Source: Planctomycetia bacterium (lineage in GTDB: Bacteria; Planctomycetota; UBA11346). From it: 5,812 bases of DNA. The translations under genes and the position numbers were made by a program. Under the pieces are notes generated by a model that made no database searches, was not told where the DNA came from, and saw nothing but the letters and a program-made list of their open reading frames with translations. Location: positions 1 to 5,812 of the forward strand of contig SYDV01000013.1 of NCBI GenBank assembly GCA_005801395.1, given 5' to 3'. Below are positions 1-5,812 of the stretch, piece by piece (positions within the stretch are counted from its first letter, which is position 1; each line of letters starts with the position of its first letter).

Positions 1-1
1 G

Positions 2-124
2 CTGACTTTGGAATTTGTTAAATTCGTCCTTTCAAAACAAGGCCAAGAAGCTGTGGTCAAAGATGGATATTTCCCACTCCCTGCAACCATTGCTGTTGAA
101 GTCGCCGAATCGTTGTCTAAATAA
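2..124 (+). CDS. pstS: Phosphate ABC transporter periplasmic substrate-binding protein PstS (C-terminal end only)
   Basis: Only the last 40 codons and the TAA stop (122-124) are in the window; the start lies upstream. The reading frame is open from base 2. The translated tail contains the stretch FVLSKQGQEAVVKDGYFPLP, which matches the C-terminal helix and the 'GQ..v.k.GyfPlp' pattern seen near the end of many PstS-type periplasmic phosphate-binding proteins. PstS binds inorganic phosphate in the periplasm and delivers it to the PstC/PstA permease. The position immediately upstream of pstC, in the same orientation, agrees with this. The phosphate-binding residues and signal peptide are outside the window, so the call rests on the tail motif plus gene order. 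A different PBP-like family protein is possible but unlikely here. Confidence 0.85.
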   Translation: MTLEFVKFVLSKQGQEAVVKDGYFPLPATIAVEVAESLSK

Positions 125-144
125 ATCTTTCTGATCACACGAAT

Positions 145-169
145 CGGCGGGGAGGAAAATCCCCCGCCG
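145..169 (+). promoter_or_regulatory. GC-rich stem-loop in the pstS-pstC spacer (mRNA stabiliser or partial attenuator)
   Basis: Bases 145-152 (CGGCGGGG) are perfectly complementary to 162-169 (CCCCGCCG), giving an 8-bp all-GC stem with a 9-base loop. It starts 20 bases after the pstS stop and ends 17 bases before the pstC start. It is not followed by a run of T (next comes CCTAGGACGCC), so it does not look like an efficient intrinsic terminator. In many binding-protein transporter operons a hairpin after the binding-protein gene blocks 3' exonucleases or reduces readthrough, so the binding protein is made in excess over the permease. That role is inferred here from position. The loop contains AGGA-type purines, but these are too far from the pstC ATG to act as its ribosome binding site. 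Confidence 0.55.
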
Positions 170-172
170 CCT

Positions 173-176
173 AGGA
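173..176 (+). promoter_or_regulatory. Weak ribosome binding site for pstC
   Basis: AGGA at 173-176 lies 10 bases before the ATG at 187. The spacing is somewhat long and the match short, but it is the only Shine-Dalgarno-like sequence correctly placed for this start. It sits just beyond the hairpin stem ending at 169, so folding of that hairpin could influence access to it. Confidence 0.45.
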
Positions 177-186
177 CGCCTCTGCA

Positions 187-2535
187 ATGAGTAATCCCAA
201 GTCTCCTGGTATGCCTTCGCGGTATATCACCTCCAAAGGGACCTTGTTCGCTGATAAGGCCATGACTTGGTTTATTAAGAGCGGTGGATTAGCTGTTATT
301 ATTGCGGTATTTGGAATTTTTATTTTCATTTTGTGGCAAGTTTTGCCATTATTTCAATCGGCCTCCGTAAATCGAACTGACACCGTCGCCTTACCCAAAG
401 AAGTTAATCCGACTGAGGTAATCGGAGTTTTGTCCGATGAATGGGGCGAGCTTCCAATGTTGGTCGAACGTGACGGGACAGCGACCTTTATTCCTGTCCC
501 ACAACGTCGCAATTCTGGTGGGCTCGAAGTGTCTTCGACAAATGCTAGCGCGATAAAGCCCGCGGAAGCAATGATGCCGAAAGTCATTGATCTGAAATTA
601 GCGGGTCCAGGCGAAAAAACCTCCGTTAGTTTTGCTTCAATTGATCATCGACGCCAACGCGTGGTCATCGGCACCGCCGATGGCCGCTTTGCGGTACGGA
701 CGGTCAAATATAAATCAAATTTCATTGAGGGTAATCGGCAGGTCAACGGTATCATTGAGAATGATTTGAATCTGGTTCTCGGAGAACCTGGTCAAGCCAT
801 CGTAAGTGCTAGCTATGGTGACAATGGCGAACGTAAACTCGCAGCCGTTATCCAACAAGTTGGTGATCAACGTCGCGTACTCGCTGCCACTTTAGTTCAG
901 GCTCGCACGTTGCTTGGCGCGGGTGAAACAAAAGCCGATCGCACATTTGATTTGAGCGAAAAAATTGTCGGCGTTCCTGAAAAATTACTGGTCGATGAGC
1001 GAGCTGAAGGCATCATCGTCGTAACAAAAGCTGGTGATCTGCAGTATTTCTTTTTGAACGAAGAAGGCTTTGAATTACGCCAGTCATTCAAACCATTTGG
1101 CGACCAATCTGAGCCACACCTCGCCTCAATTGATTTCTTGCTGGGTGAAGTATCGCTGACGGTAACCAATGACCTCGGCCTTAACCGTATTTTCAGCCTC
1201 TATGTCAAACCGGGTGAAACCGCACGTACCTATGGTTTGATCAAGGAATTTGATGAAAGGCTCAATGGCGGAGCTGAAACGTTTGCTCCTAGCGTTCGCA
1301 ATAAAGCATTTTTACTCACGCACGGAACGCATGCCTCTCTCCGTTATGGCACTTCGGCTTCTATCCGTTGGGAAGGTGATATCGAATCTCCCATCGTCGG
1401 TTCCGTCATTTCGGGTAAATACCATCGCCTGATGCTGGTGGGTAAAGACGCGAAAATGCAGGTATTTGATCTTGATGATCCACATCCCGAATCCGGATTC
1501 AAAGCCATGTTTGGCAAAATCTGGTACGAAGGCGCTGATCAACCTAAACACGATTGGCAATCAACCGGTGGAACGGACGATTTTGAACCTAAATTATCGA
1601 TGATTCCACTCTTGATCGGCTCATTTAAGGGCACCCTTTACGCCCTAATATTTGCTCTGCCCATTGCCATTCTTGGTGCTATTTATACCGCCGAATTTAT
1701 GCAGCCAAAATTCAAAAAAATAGTAAAGCCGGTCGTTGAAATTATGGCTTCACTGCCTTCCGTGGTCCTAGGTTTTCTTGCTGCCATCTGGCTCGCGCCT
1801 TTACTCGAATATCGCGTTCCTTCTTTACTCTTGGTCTTTATCGCCTTGCCGACGGCAGCTGCATTATTTGGTTGGTTTTGGGCCAGTTTACCAATGACCT
1901 ACCGTAGTCGAATCAAGCCGGGGTATGAATTCCTGGCCTTTACTCCTTTCATGATGGTAGTGGCTTGGGTCGCATGGTCTGTCGGTCCCTCGCTTGAATC
2001 ACTCATCTTTACCGTCAACGGCACGGGGGATTTCCCTTCTTGGTGGCGCACCATGACGGGTTTAAGTTACGAGCAACGTAATTCATTGGTGGTCGGTGTG
2101 ATGATGGGATTCGCTGTTATTCCAATTATTTTCACCATCTCTGAAGACGCGCTCTCTAACGTTCCCGCCGCCTTACGATCGGGCTCGTTAGCGCTTGGTG
2201 CAAGTCGTTGGGATACCGCCATACGAATTGTGCTGCCAACCGCCTCTGCTGGAATATTTTCGGCGATCATGATTGGCTTTGGCCGAGCCATCGGTGAAAC
2301 CATGATCGTCGTCATGGCGACGGGTAATACGCCAATCATGGGCTTAAATATCTTTGACGGCATGCGCACTCTTTCAGCAAACATCGCGGTAGAAATACCT
2401 GAAGCACCACATCACAGTACTCTTTATCGCACGCTCTTTCTTGGCGCGTTACTGTTATTTTTACTCACCTTCTTAGTCAACACCGTCGCCGAAGTCATGC
2501 GCCAACATCTACGCGAAAAATATAAGACGATCTGA
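187..2535 (+). CDS. pstC: Phosphate ABC transporter permease PstC, long form with periplasmic domain
   Basis: This is one of the two inner-membrane permeases forming the phosphate channel of the Pst importer. The 782 residues are more than twice the length of E. coli PstC (about 320). Visible layout: a short cytoplasmic N-terminus; a first membrane helix at about 32-55; a large polar region at about 60-470 rich in short beta-type repeats (for example VIGTADGRFAVRTV, IIVVTKAGDLQYFFL and MLVGKDAKMQVFDL), suggesting a beta-propeller-like fold in the periplasm; then a multi-helix permease domain from about 473. The permease has the EAA-type cytoplasmic loop (about 663-684, [13 protein letters not shown] then IVLP), which contacts PstB, and an R700-x3-E704 pair in FGRAIGETM typical of Pst permeases. 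The ATG at 187 is chosen because it gives a natural short N-terminus before helix 1 and has an AGGA upstream. Long PstC proteins are known from Pseudomonas-like bacteria. The permease call is firm; the propeller fold is inferred by eye. Confidence 0.95.
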   Translation: MSNPKSPGMPSRYITSKGTLFADKAMTWFIKSGGLAVIIAVFGIFIFILWQVLPLFQSASVNRTDTVALPKEVNPTEVIGVLSDEWGELPMLVERDGTATFIPVPQRRNSGGLEVSSTNASAIKPAEAMMPKVIDLKLAGPGEKTSVSFASIDHRRQRVVIGTADGRFAVRTVKYKSNFIEGNRQVNGIIENDLNLVLGEPGQAIVSASYGDNGERKLAAVIQQVGDQRRVLAATLVQARTLLGAGETKADRTFDLSEKIVGVPEKLLVDERAEGIIVVTKAGDLQYFFLNEEGFELRQSFKPFGDQSEPHLASIDFLLGEVSLTVTNDLGLNRIFSLYVKPGETARTYGLIKEFDERLNGGAETFAPSVRNKAFLLTHGTHASLRYGTSASIRWEGDIESPIVGSVISGKYHRLMLVGKDAKMQVFDLDDPHPESGFKAMFGKIWYEGADQPKHDWQSTGGTDDFEPKLSMIPLLIGSFKGTLYALIFALPIAILGAIYTAEFMQPKFKKIVKPVVEIMASLPSVVLGFLAAIWLAPLLEYRVPSLLLVFIALPTAAALFGWFWASLPMTYRSRIKPGYEFLAFTPFMMVVAWVAWSVGPSLESLIFTVNGTGDFPSWWRTMTGLSYEQRNSLVVGVMMGFAVIPIIFTISEDALSNVPAALRSGSLALGASRWDTAIRIVLPTASAGIFSAIMIGFGRAIGETMIVVMATGNTPIMGLNIFDGMRTLSANIAVEIPEAPHHSTLYRTLFLGALLLFLLTFLVNTVAEVMRQHLREKYKTI

Positions 2536-2536
2536 C

Positions 2537-4198
2537 ATGAACCAACCTAACTCGACTAAAAATCATTCCGTTAAAAGTAACATATCACCCCGCGTCACCG
2601 GAGAGGCTCAGGTGTGGCTCACCGCCATGGGGTTGAGTATCGGTCTCATCATGGTCGTTGCCTTAATCGGAATTATTTTAATTAATGGTTTCGAAGTTTT
2701 TTGGCCGAAACGCATCGTGGAAATGACCATTAAAGAAGGCGATAAAACCGTCGTTATTGGCGGAGAAATTGTACTAGAGCGCAGTAAGCCTGTTCAATCA
2801 GATGGAATCGTCCATCGAGAATTACAATTATTCACCGGCAATAAAGATGTCTACGGTCAGGGCTTTCGCTATATCGATCTCGACGATGTCGTATCGCAAA
2901 AGCAGCCTGCGGGTGCACTCAAAGTTGAACGTATGGAATACGGCAATGCGATTGGCATGCCGGTGTCACTTAAACTTAAGGGTGGTGAAGTCATTCCTGC
3001 GAGCGATTCGCGTTTTTCCACCCGCTTAAACGAATTGATCGATGAAGTAGCAAATCGCAGAGATGAGATTTTGTATCTCGAACAAACGATCATTGGTGCA
3101 AATGCTCGGCAAGTCACCGAACTCGGTTACCAACGTCGTACAGCCGAAGCAAAAAAAGATCAGGTCTCCATCGATCGCATAACGGCTGAAGTCGCCAAAC
3201 TTAAACAAGAATACAGCGTACTCGCTGGTAAGGCCCGTGAATTACGGGCACAGCAGAACGATCACAAGCTAGTGCTCAAATTATTTTCGGGTGAAGAAAA
3301 AAATATATTCCTGGGCAATACCGTTAAGGTCACCTGGGCCAATGAATTGTCCTGGATCGGTCGCATCGGTCTGTCGATATCTCATTTCTGGACGTTTATC
3401 GTCGATAAACCGCGTGAAGCTAATACCGAAGGTGGCATTTGGCCGGCGATTTTCGGTACCTTTGTTATGACGATTTTGATGAGCATTGCCGTCACCCCCT
3501 TTGGTGTGGTCACTGCTATTTATTTACGTGAATACGCCAAACAGGGCCTTGTGGTGCGCACTGTTCGCATTGCGGTGAATAATTTAGCTGGCGTGCCTTC
3601 CATTGTATTCGGGGTCTTTGGTCTTGGCTTTTTTGTCTATTTTCTTGGTGGAAGCCTCGACTCCTTATTTTTCTCTGACAAATTACCAACCCCGACTTTT
3701 GGTACGGGAGGTATTTTGTGGGCGTCGCTCACGCTAGCTTTAATGACCGTCCCCGTAGTAATCGTTGCCACGGAAGAATCCGTAGCGGCGGTGCCACGCG
3801 GTGCCAAAGAAGGCAGTTTGGCTCTTGGCGCATCAAAATGGCAAACGATTCAGCGCGTCGTTCTACCGGCTGCGATACCTGGCATTCTTACTGGTTTGAT
3901 TTTAGCTATGGCCCGAGGCGCTGGTGAAGTTGCCCCCCTCATGCTCGTCGGCGTGGTAAAATTGGCGCCTAGTCTACCAATTGATGGGCTCTACCCCTTC
4001 TTTCATCTCGATCAAAAATTTATGCATCTTGGCTTCCATATTTACGACCTCGGTTTTCAATCTCCTGACTCAGAAGCCGCGAAACCGATGGTATTTGCTA
4101 CAACTTTTATTCTAATCTTGCTGGTGATGGCGCTTAATTTAGGCGCCATCGTCCTACGTGATTACATCCGTCGGAAGTTCGCCACCTCGGCGTTCTAA
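2537..4198 (+). CDS. pstA: Phosphate ABC transporter permease PstA, long form with periplasmic coiled coil
   Basis: This is the partner permease of PstC in the inner membrane. It has 553 residues, against about 296 in E. coli. A first membrane helix lies at about 27-50. A periplasmic insert follows at about 55-285, including a charged, heptad-like stretch at about 162-240 (from [20 protein letters not shown] through [20 protein letters not shown]) that looks like an alpha-helical coiled coil. The transport domain starts near 300 ([19 protein letters not shown]). The EAA-type loop for PstB contact is at about 423-444 ([14 protein letters not shown] then VVLP), and an R460-x3-E464 pair lies in [10 protein letters not shown]. 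The ATG comes one base after the pstC stop, with no convincing ribosome binding site, so translation is probably coupled to pstC. Like PstC, it contains no cysteine. The product is clear; the function of the insert is unknown to me. Confidence 0.95.
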   Translation: MNQPNSTKNHSVKSNISPRVTGEAQVWLTAMGLSIGLIMVVALIGIILINGFEVFWPKRIVEMTIKEGDKTVVIGGEIVLERSKPVQSDGIVHRELQLFTGNKDVYGQGFRYIDLDDVVSQKQPAGALKVERMEYGNAIGMPVSLKLKGGEVIPASDSRFSTRLNELIDEVANRRDEILYLEQTIIGANARQVTELGYQRRTAEAKKDQVSIDRITAEVAKLKQEYSVLAGKARELRAQQNDHKLVLKLFSGEEKNIFLGNTVKVTWANELSWIGRIGLSISHFWTFIVDKPREANTEGGIWPAIFGTFVMTILMSIAVTPFGVVTAIYLREYAKQGLVVRTVRIAVNNLAGVPSIVFGVFGLGFFVYFLGGSLDSLFFSDKLPTPTFGTGGILWASLTLALMTVPVVIVATEESVAAVPRGAKEGSLALGASKWQTIQRVVLPAAIPGILTGLILAMARGAGEVAPLMLVGVVKLAPSLPIDGLYPFFHLDQKFMHLGFHIYDLGFQSPDSEAAKPMVFATTFILILLVMALNLGAIVLRDYIRRKFATSAF

Positions 4199-4203
4199 AA
4201 CCC

Positions 4204-4230
4204 ATGACTGCACTTGCACAAAAATTATGA
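4204..4230 (+). other. Possible eight-codon minicistron overlapping the pstB start
   Basis: An ATG at 4204, five bases after the pstA stop, opens a reading frame of eight codons (MTALAQKL). Its TGA stop at 4228-4230 overlaps the pstB ATG at 4227 in an ATGA arrangement, the classic geometry for stop-restart translational coupling. Neither this ATG nor the one at 4227 has a clear Shine-Dalgarno sequence. One extra A in the five-A run at 4220-4224 would instead fuse this frame to pstB. It may therefore be a coupling leader, a chance ORF, or the remains of the true pstB N-terminus. Confidence 0.25.
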
Positions 4231-5051
4231 CACCTACCTCTAACACCAATGCTCCCATCGAAATGGTTGCCAAGGAAAGTAAACCCCTGGAAAAAGGCAA
4301 AGGCTATTTGTCTGTCCAGAACTACAATTTCTGGTACGGCTCACATCAAACATTATTTGACATCTCCTTGGAAATCCCAGAAAAACAGGTAACTGCTTTT
4401 ATTGGACCTTCCGGATGTGGTAAATCGACGTTGCTGCGCAACTTCAACCGCATGAATGACTTAGTTGACGGCATTCGTCACACTGGTGACATCACCATGG
4501 CAGGACATACCATTTATGACCCGCTAATTGAAGTAACATCACTGCGCAAACGCGTTGGTATGGTGTTTCAAAAATCTAATCCTTTTCCAAAGTCTATTTA
4601 CGAAAACGTGATCTACGGATTACGCGTTAGTGGCTGCAACAACAAAGCTGATCTTGATGTCGCGGTAGAAAAAGGCCTACGTGCGGCTGCTCTATGGGAC
4701 GAAGCGAAAGATCGCCTAGGACAAAGCGCCCTAGGTTTATCGGGCGGTCAAATGCAACGATTATGTATTGCACGCGCAATCGCGGTCGAACCTGAAGTCA
4801 TCTTGATGGATGAACCATGCTCGGCGCTTGACCCCATCGCGACGGGCAAAATAGAAGAATTAATTCTAGAACTTAAAAAACAATTCACGGTAGTTATTGT
4901 TACCCATAATATGCAACAGGCTGGTCGCTGCAGTGATCGCACTGCGTTTTTCTACCTTGGTAAATTAATTGAGTACGATACTACCGTTACCATATTCACG
5001 AATCCCAATCAAAAACAGACCGAAGATTACATCACCGGTCGCTTCGGCTAA
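4227..5051 (+). CDS. pstB: Phosphate import ATP-binding protein PstB
   Basis: This cytoplasmic ATPase of the Pst importer acts as a dimer under PstC/PstA and hydrolyses ATP to drive phosphate uptake. From the ATG at 4227 it has 274 residues. All ABC motifs are present: Walker [10 protein letters not shown] at 60-68, Q-loop Q115 in [10 protein letters not shown], signature LSGGQ at 171-175, Walker B VILMDEP at 191-197 with catalytic E196, D-loop SALD at 199-202, and switch H227 in VTHNMQQ. The C-terminal [11 protein letters not shown] is characteristic of PstB. One small oddity is Met at 176 just after LSGGQ, where Gln is usual. The start is uncertain. A GTG at 4158 in the same frame would overlap pstA by 41 bases and add an unlikely leader; ATG 4263 would give 262 residues, close to E. 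coli's 257. I prefer 4227 because related PstB proteins carry a short N-terminal extension and the ATGA overlap permits coupling. Confidence 0.95.
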   Translation: MTPTSNTNAPIEMVAKESKPLEKGKGYLSVQNYNFWYGSHQTLFDISLEIPEKQVTAFIGPSGCGKSTLLRNFNRMNDLVDGIRHTGDITMAGHTIYDPLIEVTSLRKRVGMVFQKSNPFPKSIYENVIYGLRVSGCNNKADLDVAVEKGLRAAALWDEAKDRLGQSALGLSGGQMQRLCIARAIAVEPEVILMDEPCSALDPIATGKIEELILELKKQFTVVIVTHNMQQAGRCSDRTAFFYLGKLIEYDTTVTIFTNPNQKQTEDYITGRFG

Positions 5052-5054
5052 TGT

Positions 5055-5058
5055 AGGA
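5055..5058 (+). promoter_or_regulatory. Ribosome binding site for phoU
   Basis: AGGA at 5055-5058 lies 7 bases before the phoU ATG at 5066 and just after the pstB stop (5049-5051). It is the best-placed Shine-Dalgarno match in this window, and it supports 5066 as the phoU start with initiation independent of pstB. Confidence 0.65.
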
Positions 5059-5065
5059 CAGCTAT

Positions 5066-5737
5066 ATGAATATTATTCGACATTTCGATTTGGAGCTAGC
5101 CGACCTCAAGCGTACTTTAGTTAGCATGGGTAACATGGTCGATCGCGCTCTCACGATCGCTGTGGATGCAATCATTGCGCCCACCGTCGAAGCCCGTGAA
5201 CAATGCCGCGTTTTAGAGGATCAATTAGACACCTTGGAAAACGCGATTGAAGATCGTTGTCATCATATCATCGCCCTGCAACAACCGATGGCTGGTGAAT
5301 TACGCTTAGTCATTGCGGCCATGCGTATCACCAGTGATTTGGAACAAGTTGGTGATTTAGCCGAAAGTTTAGCTAAACGCGCAGCCTTCATTGCCCGCAA
5401 TAAAGGTGTGACCACGCTTCCGCAAATCGAAACTTTGGGACGCTTAGTTCTCAGCATGAATCGTCATGCGATGGAAGCGTTTATTACAGGTAATCTTTCG
5501 CTCGCCAGCGGTGTCATTACTGATGAAGATAAATCAGATGATCTCACAAAAGAATGCTTTGAAGGCATTCAAAATCTGATGCGCAGTGATCCAGACCGCA
5601 TTCGAGAATACACCCATTTATTACGTGCTGCCTCGTTATTAGAACACATCGGTGATATTGCCGTGTCGATTGCCGATGAAACGGTTTATTTACACAAGGG
5701 CACGATTGTCCGCCATCACCACCACGAACAACCCTAA
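5066..5737 (+). CDS. phoU: Phosphate signalling regulator PhoU
   Basis: PhoU is a cytoplasmic all-helical protein that, with the Pst transporter, keeps the sensor kinase PhoR from activating PhoB when phosphate is plentiful. This copy has 223 residues, slightly shorter than E. coli PhoU (about 241). It shows the duplicated three-helix-bundle architecture: each half carries the E-x3-D metal-binding type motif, E93-D97 in DLEQVGDLAE and E193-D197 in LLEHIGDIAV. The N-terminus (HFDLELADLKRTLVSMGNMV) and the RLVIAAMRITSDLE stretch are also typical. The gene follows pstB by 14 bases with a good ribosome binding site and precedes phoB by 9 bases, so sensor coupling and transcriptional output are encoded together. 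The C-terminus ends in four consecutive histidines (217-220) followed by EQP. PhoU tails often end near a VRH, so the extra histidines look like a lineage-specific extension. Confidence 0.95.
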   Translation: MNIIRHFDLELADLKRTLVSMGNMVDRALTIAVDAIIAPTVEAREQCRVLEDQLDTLENAIEDRCHHIIALQQPMAGELRLVIAAMRITSDLEQVGDLAESLAKRAAFIARNKGVTTLPQIETLGRLVLSMNRHAMEAFITGNLSLASGVITDEDKSDDLTKECFEGIQNLMRSDPDRIREYTHLLRAASLLEHIGDIAVSIADETVYLHKGTIVRHHHHEQP

Positions 5738-5746
5738 GTTTCACTG

Positions 5747-5812
5747 ATGTCTCGCATTTTAGTAATTGAAGACGAACCGGATATCCAAACGCTCATGCAG
5801 TTTAATCTGCAA
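5747..5812 (+). CDS. phoB: Response regulator, probably PhoB (N-terminal end only)
   Basis: Twenty-two codons run from the ATG at 5747 to the window edge without a stop. The sequence MSRILVIEDEPDIQTLMQFN is the first beta strand and first helix of a response-regulator receiver domain; E8 and D9 form the acidic pair that helps bind Mg2+ at the phosphorylation site. The phosphoacceptor Asp and the DNA-binding domain lie beyond the window. The family is certain. The PhoB identity rests on the position right after phoU and on the close match of the EDEPDI stretch to PhoB-type N-termini. PhoB is the transcription factor that activates phosphate-starvation genes, including pst operons, after phosphorylation by PhoR. 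No Shine-Dalgarno sequence is evident in the 9-base gap, so translation may be coupled to phoU. A phoR gene would be expected downstream. Confidence 0.82.
   Translation, partial: MSRILVIEDEPDIQTLMQFNLQ

Noticed and set aside
145..169. Intrinsic terminator ending transcription after pstS
   Set aside because: The stem is strong, but the following bases are CCTAGGACGCC with no T run, and the pst genes downstream need the same transcript. Kept only as a regulatory or stabilising stem-loop.
125..186. Pho box or separate promoter for pstC
   Set aside because: No sequence resembling tandem CTGTCAT-type half-sites or a convincing -35/-10 pair was found in the 62-base spacer.
1714..1722. Seven-A run in pstC followed by TAG in the +1 frame, as a possible programmed slippage site giving a truncated PstC
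   Set aside because: No stimulatory structure or ribosome-binding-like element is evident, and a truncated permease has no obvious use. A similar A7 run occurs in pstA at 3297-3303, as expected for lysine/asparagine codons at this GC content.
2067..2384. Open frame of 105 codons on the minus strand inside pstC
   Set aside because: It lies wholly within the conserved permease coding region, has no recognisable motif, and looks like a reverse-strand shadow of PstC codons. The other antisense and out-of-frame ORFs in the window were rejected on the same grounds.
4158..4226. N-terminal extension of PstB from GTG 4158
   Set aside because: It would overlap pstA by 41 bases, and the added 23 residues resemble no PstB N-terminus. 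The overlapping bases are explained by the conserved basic C-terminus of PstA.
4706..4737. Two CCTAGG palindromes close together in pstB, with another at 170-175
   Set aside because: They fall in coding sequence for the conserved [14 protein letters not shown] region and are too few and too unevenly spaced to be a repeat family or operator.
1..5812. A wholly new defence, mobile or biosynthetic system
   Set aside because: Every gene belongs to the known Pst/Pho phosphate uptake and signalling set. Codon use and orientation look uniform, and there is no sign of transfer or of cargo genes.

Overview
This window is most of a phosphate-specific transport (Pst) operon with its regulators, all on the + strand: the 3' end of pstS, then complete pstC, pstA, pstB and phoU, then the first 22 codons of a phoB-like response regulator. 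The order (binding protein, two permeases, ATPase, PhoU, response regulator) and motifs in each product make the identification secure. There are no RNA genes, insertion sequences, CRISPR arrays or stretches over 300 bases without a gene. The longest non-coding gap is the 62 bases between pstS and pstC.

The organism is probably a gammaproteobacterium or a close proteobacterial relative of moderate GC content. Both permeases are the 'long' type, as in Pseudomonas-like bacteria: PstC is 782 residues and PstA 553, against about 300 each in E. coli. Each carries a large periplasmic insert after its first membrane helix. PstB also resembles the Pseudomonas type, with a short N-terminal extension. 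This assignment comes from recalled family resemblance and not from a search. Direct linkage of phoU to phoB is seen in several proteobacterial groups and does not narrow it further.

Layout: pstS tail (2-124); a 62-base spacer with a GC-rich hairpin (145-169); pstC (187-2535); pstA one base later (2537-4198); a 28-base spacer holding a possible eight-codon minicistron; pstB (best start 4227, end 5051); a 14-base spacer with a good ribosome binding site; phoU (5066-5737); 9 bases; phoB start (5747 to the window edge). Tight spacing suggests one transcript. The promoter and any Pho boxes would lie upstream of pstS, outside the window.

Together PstS captures periplasmic phosphate, PstC and PstA form the membrane channel, and a PstB dimer powers import. 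PhoU is expected to link the transporter's state to the PhoR/PhoB two-component system, so that phosphate sufficiency silences the Pho regulon. I see no wholly undescribed system. The points most worth a second look are the periplasmic modules of the long permeases, the ambiguous pstB start with its overlapping minicistron, and the hairpin after pstS.
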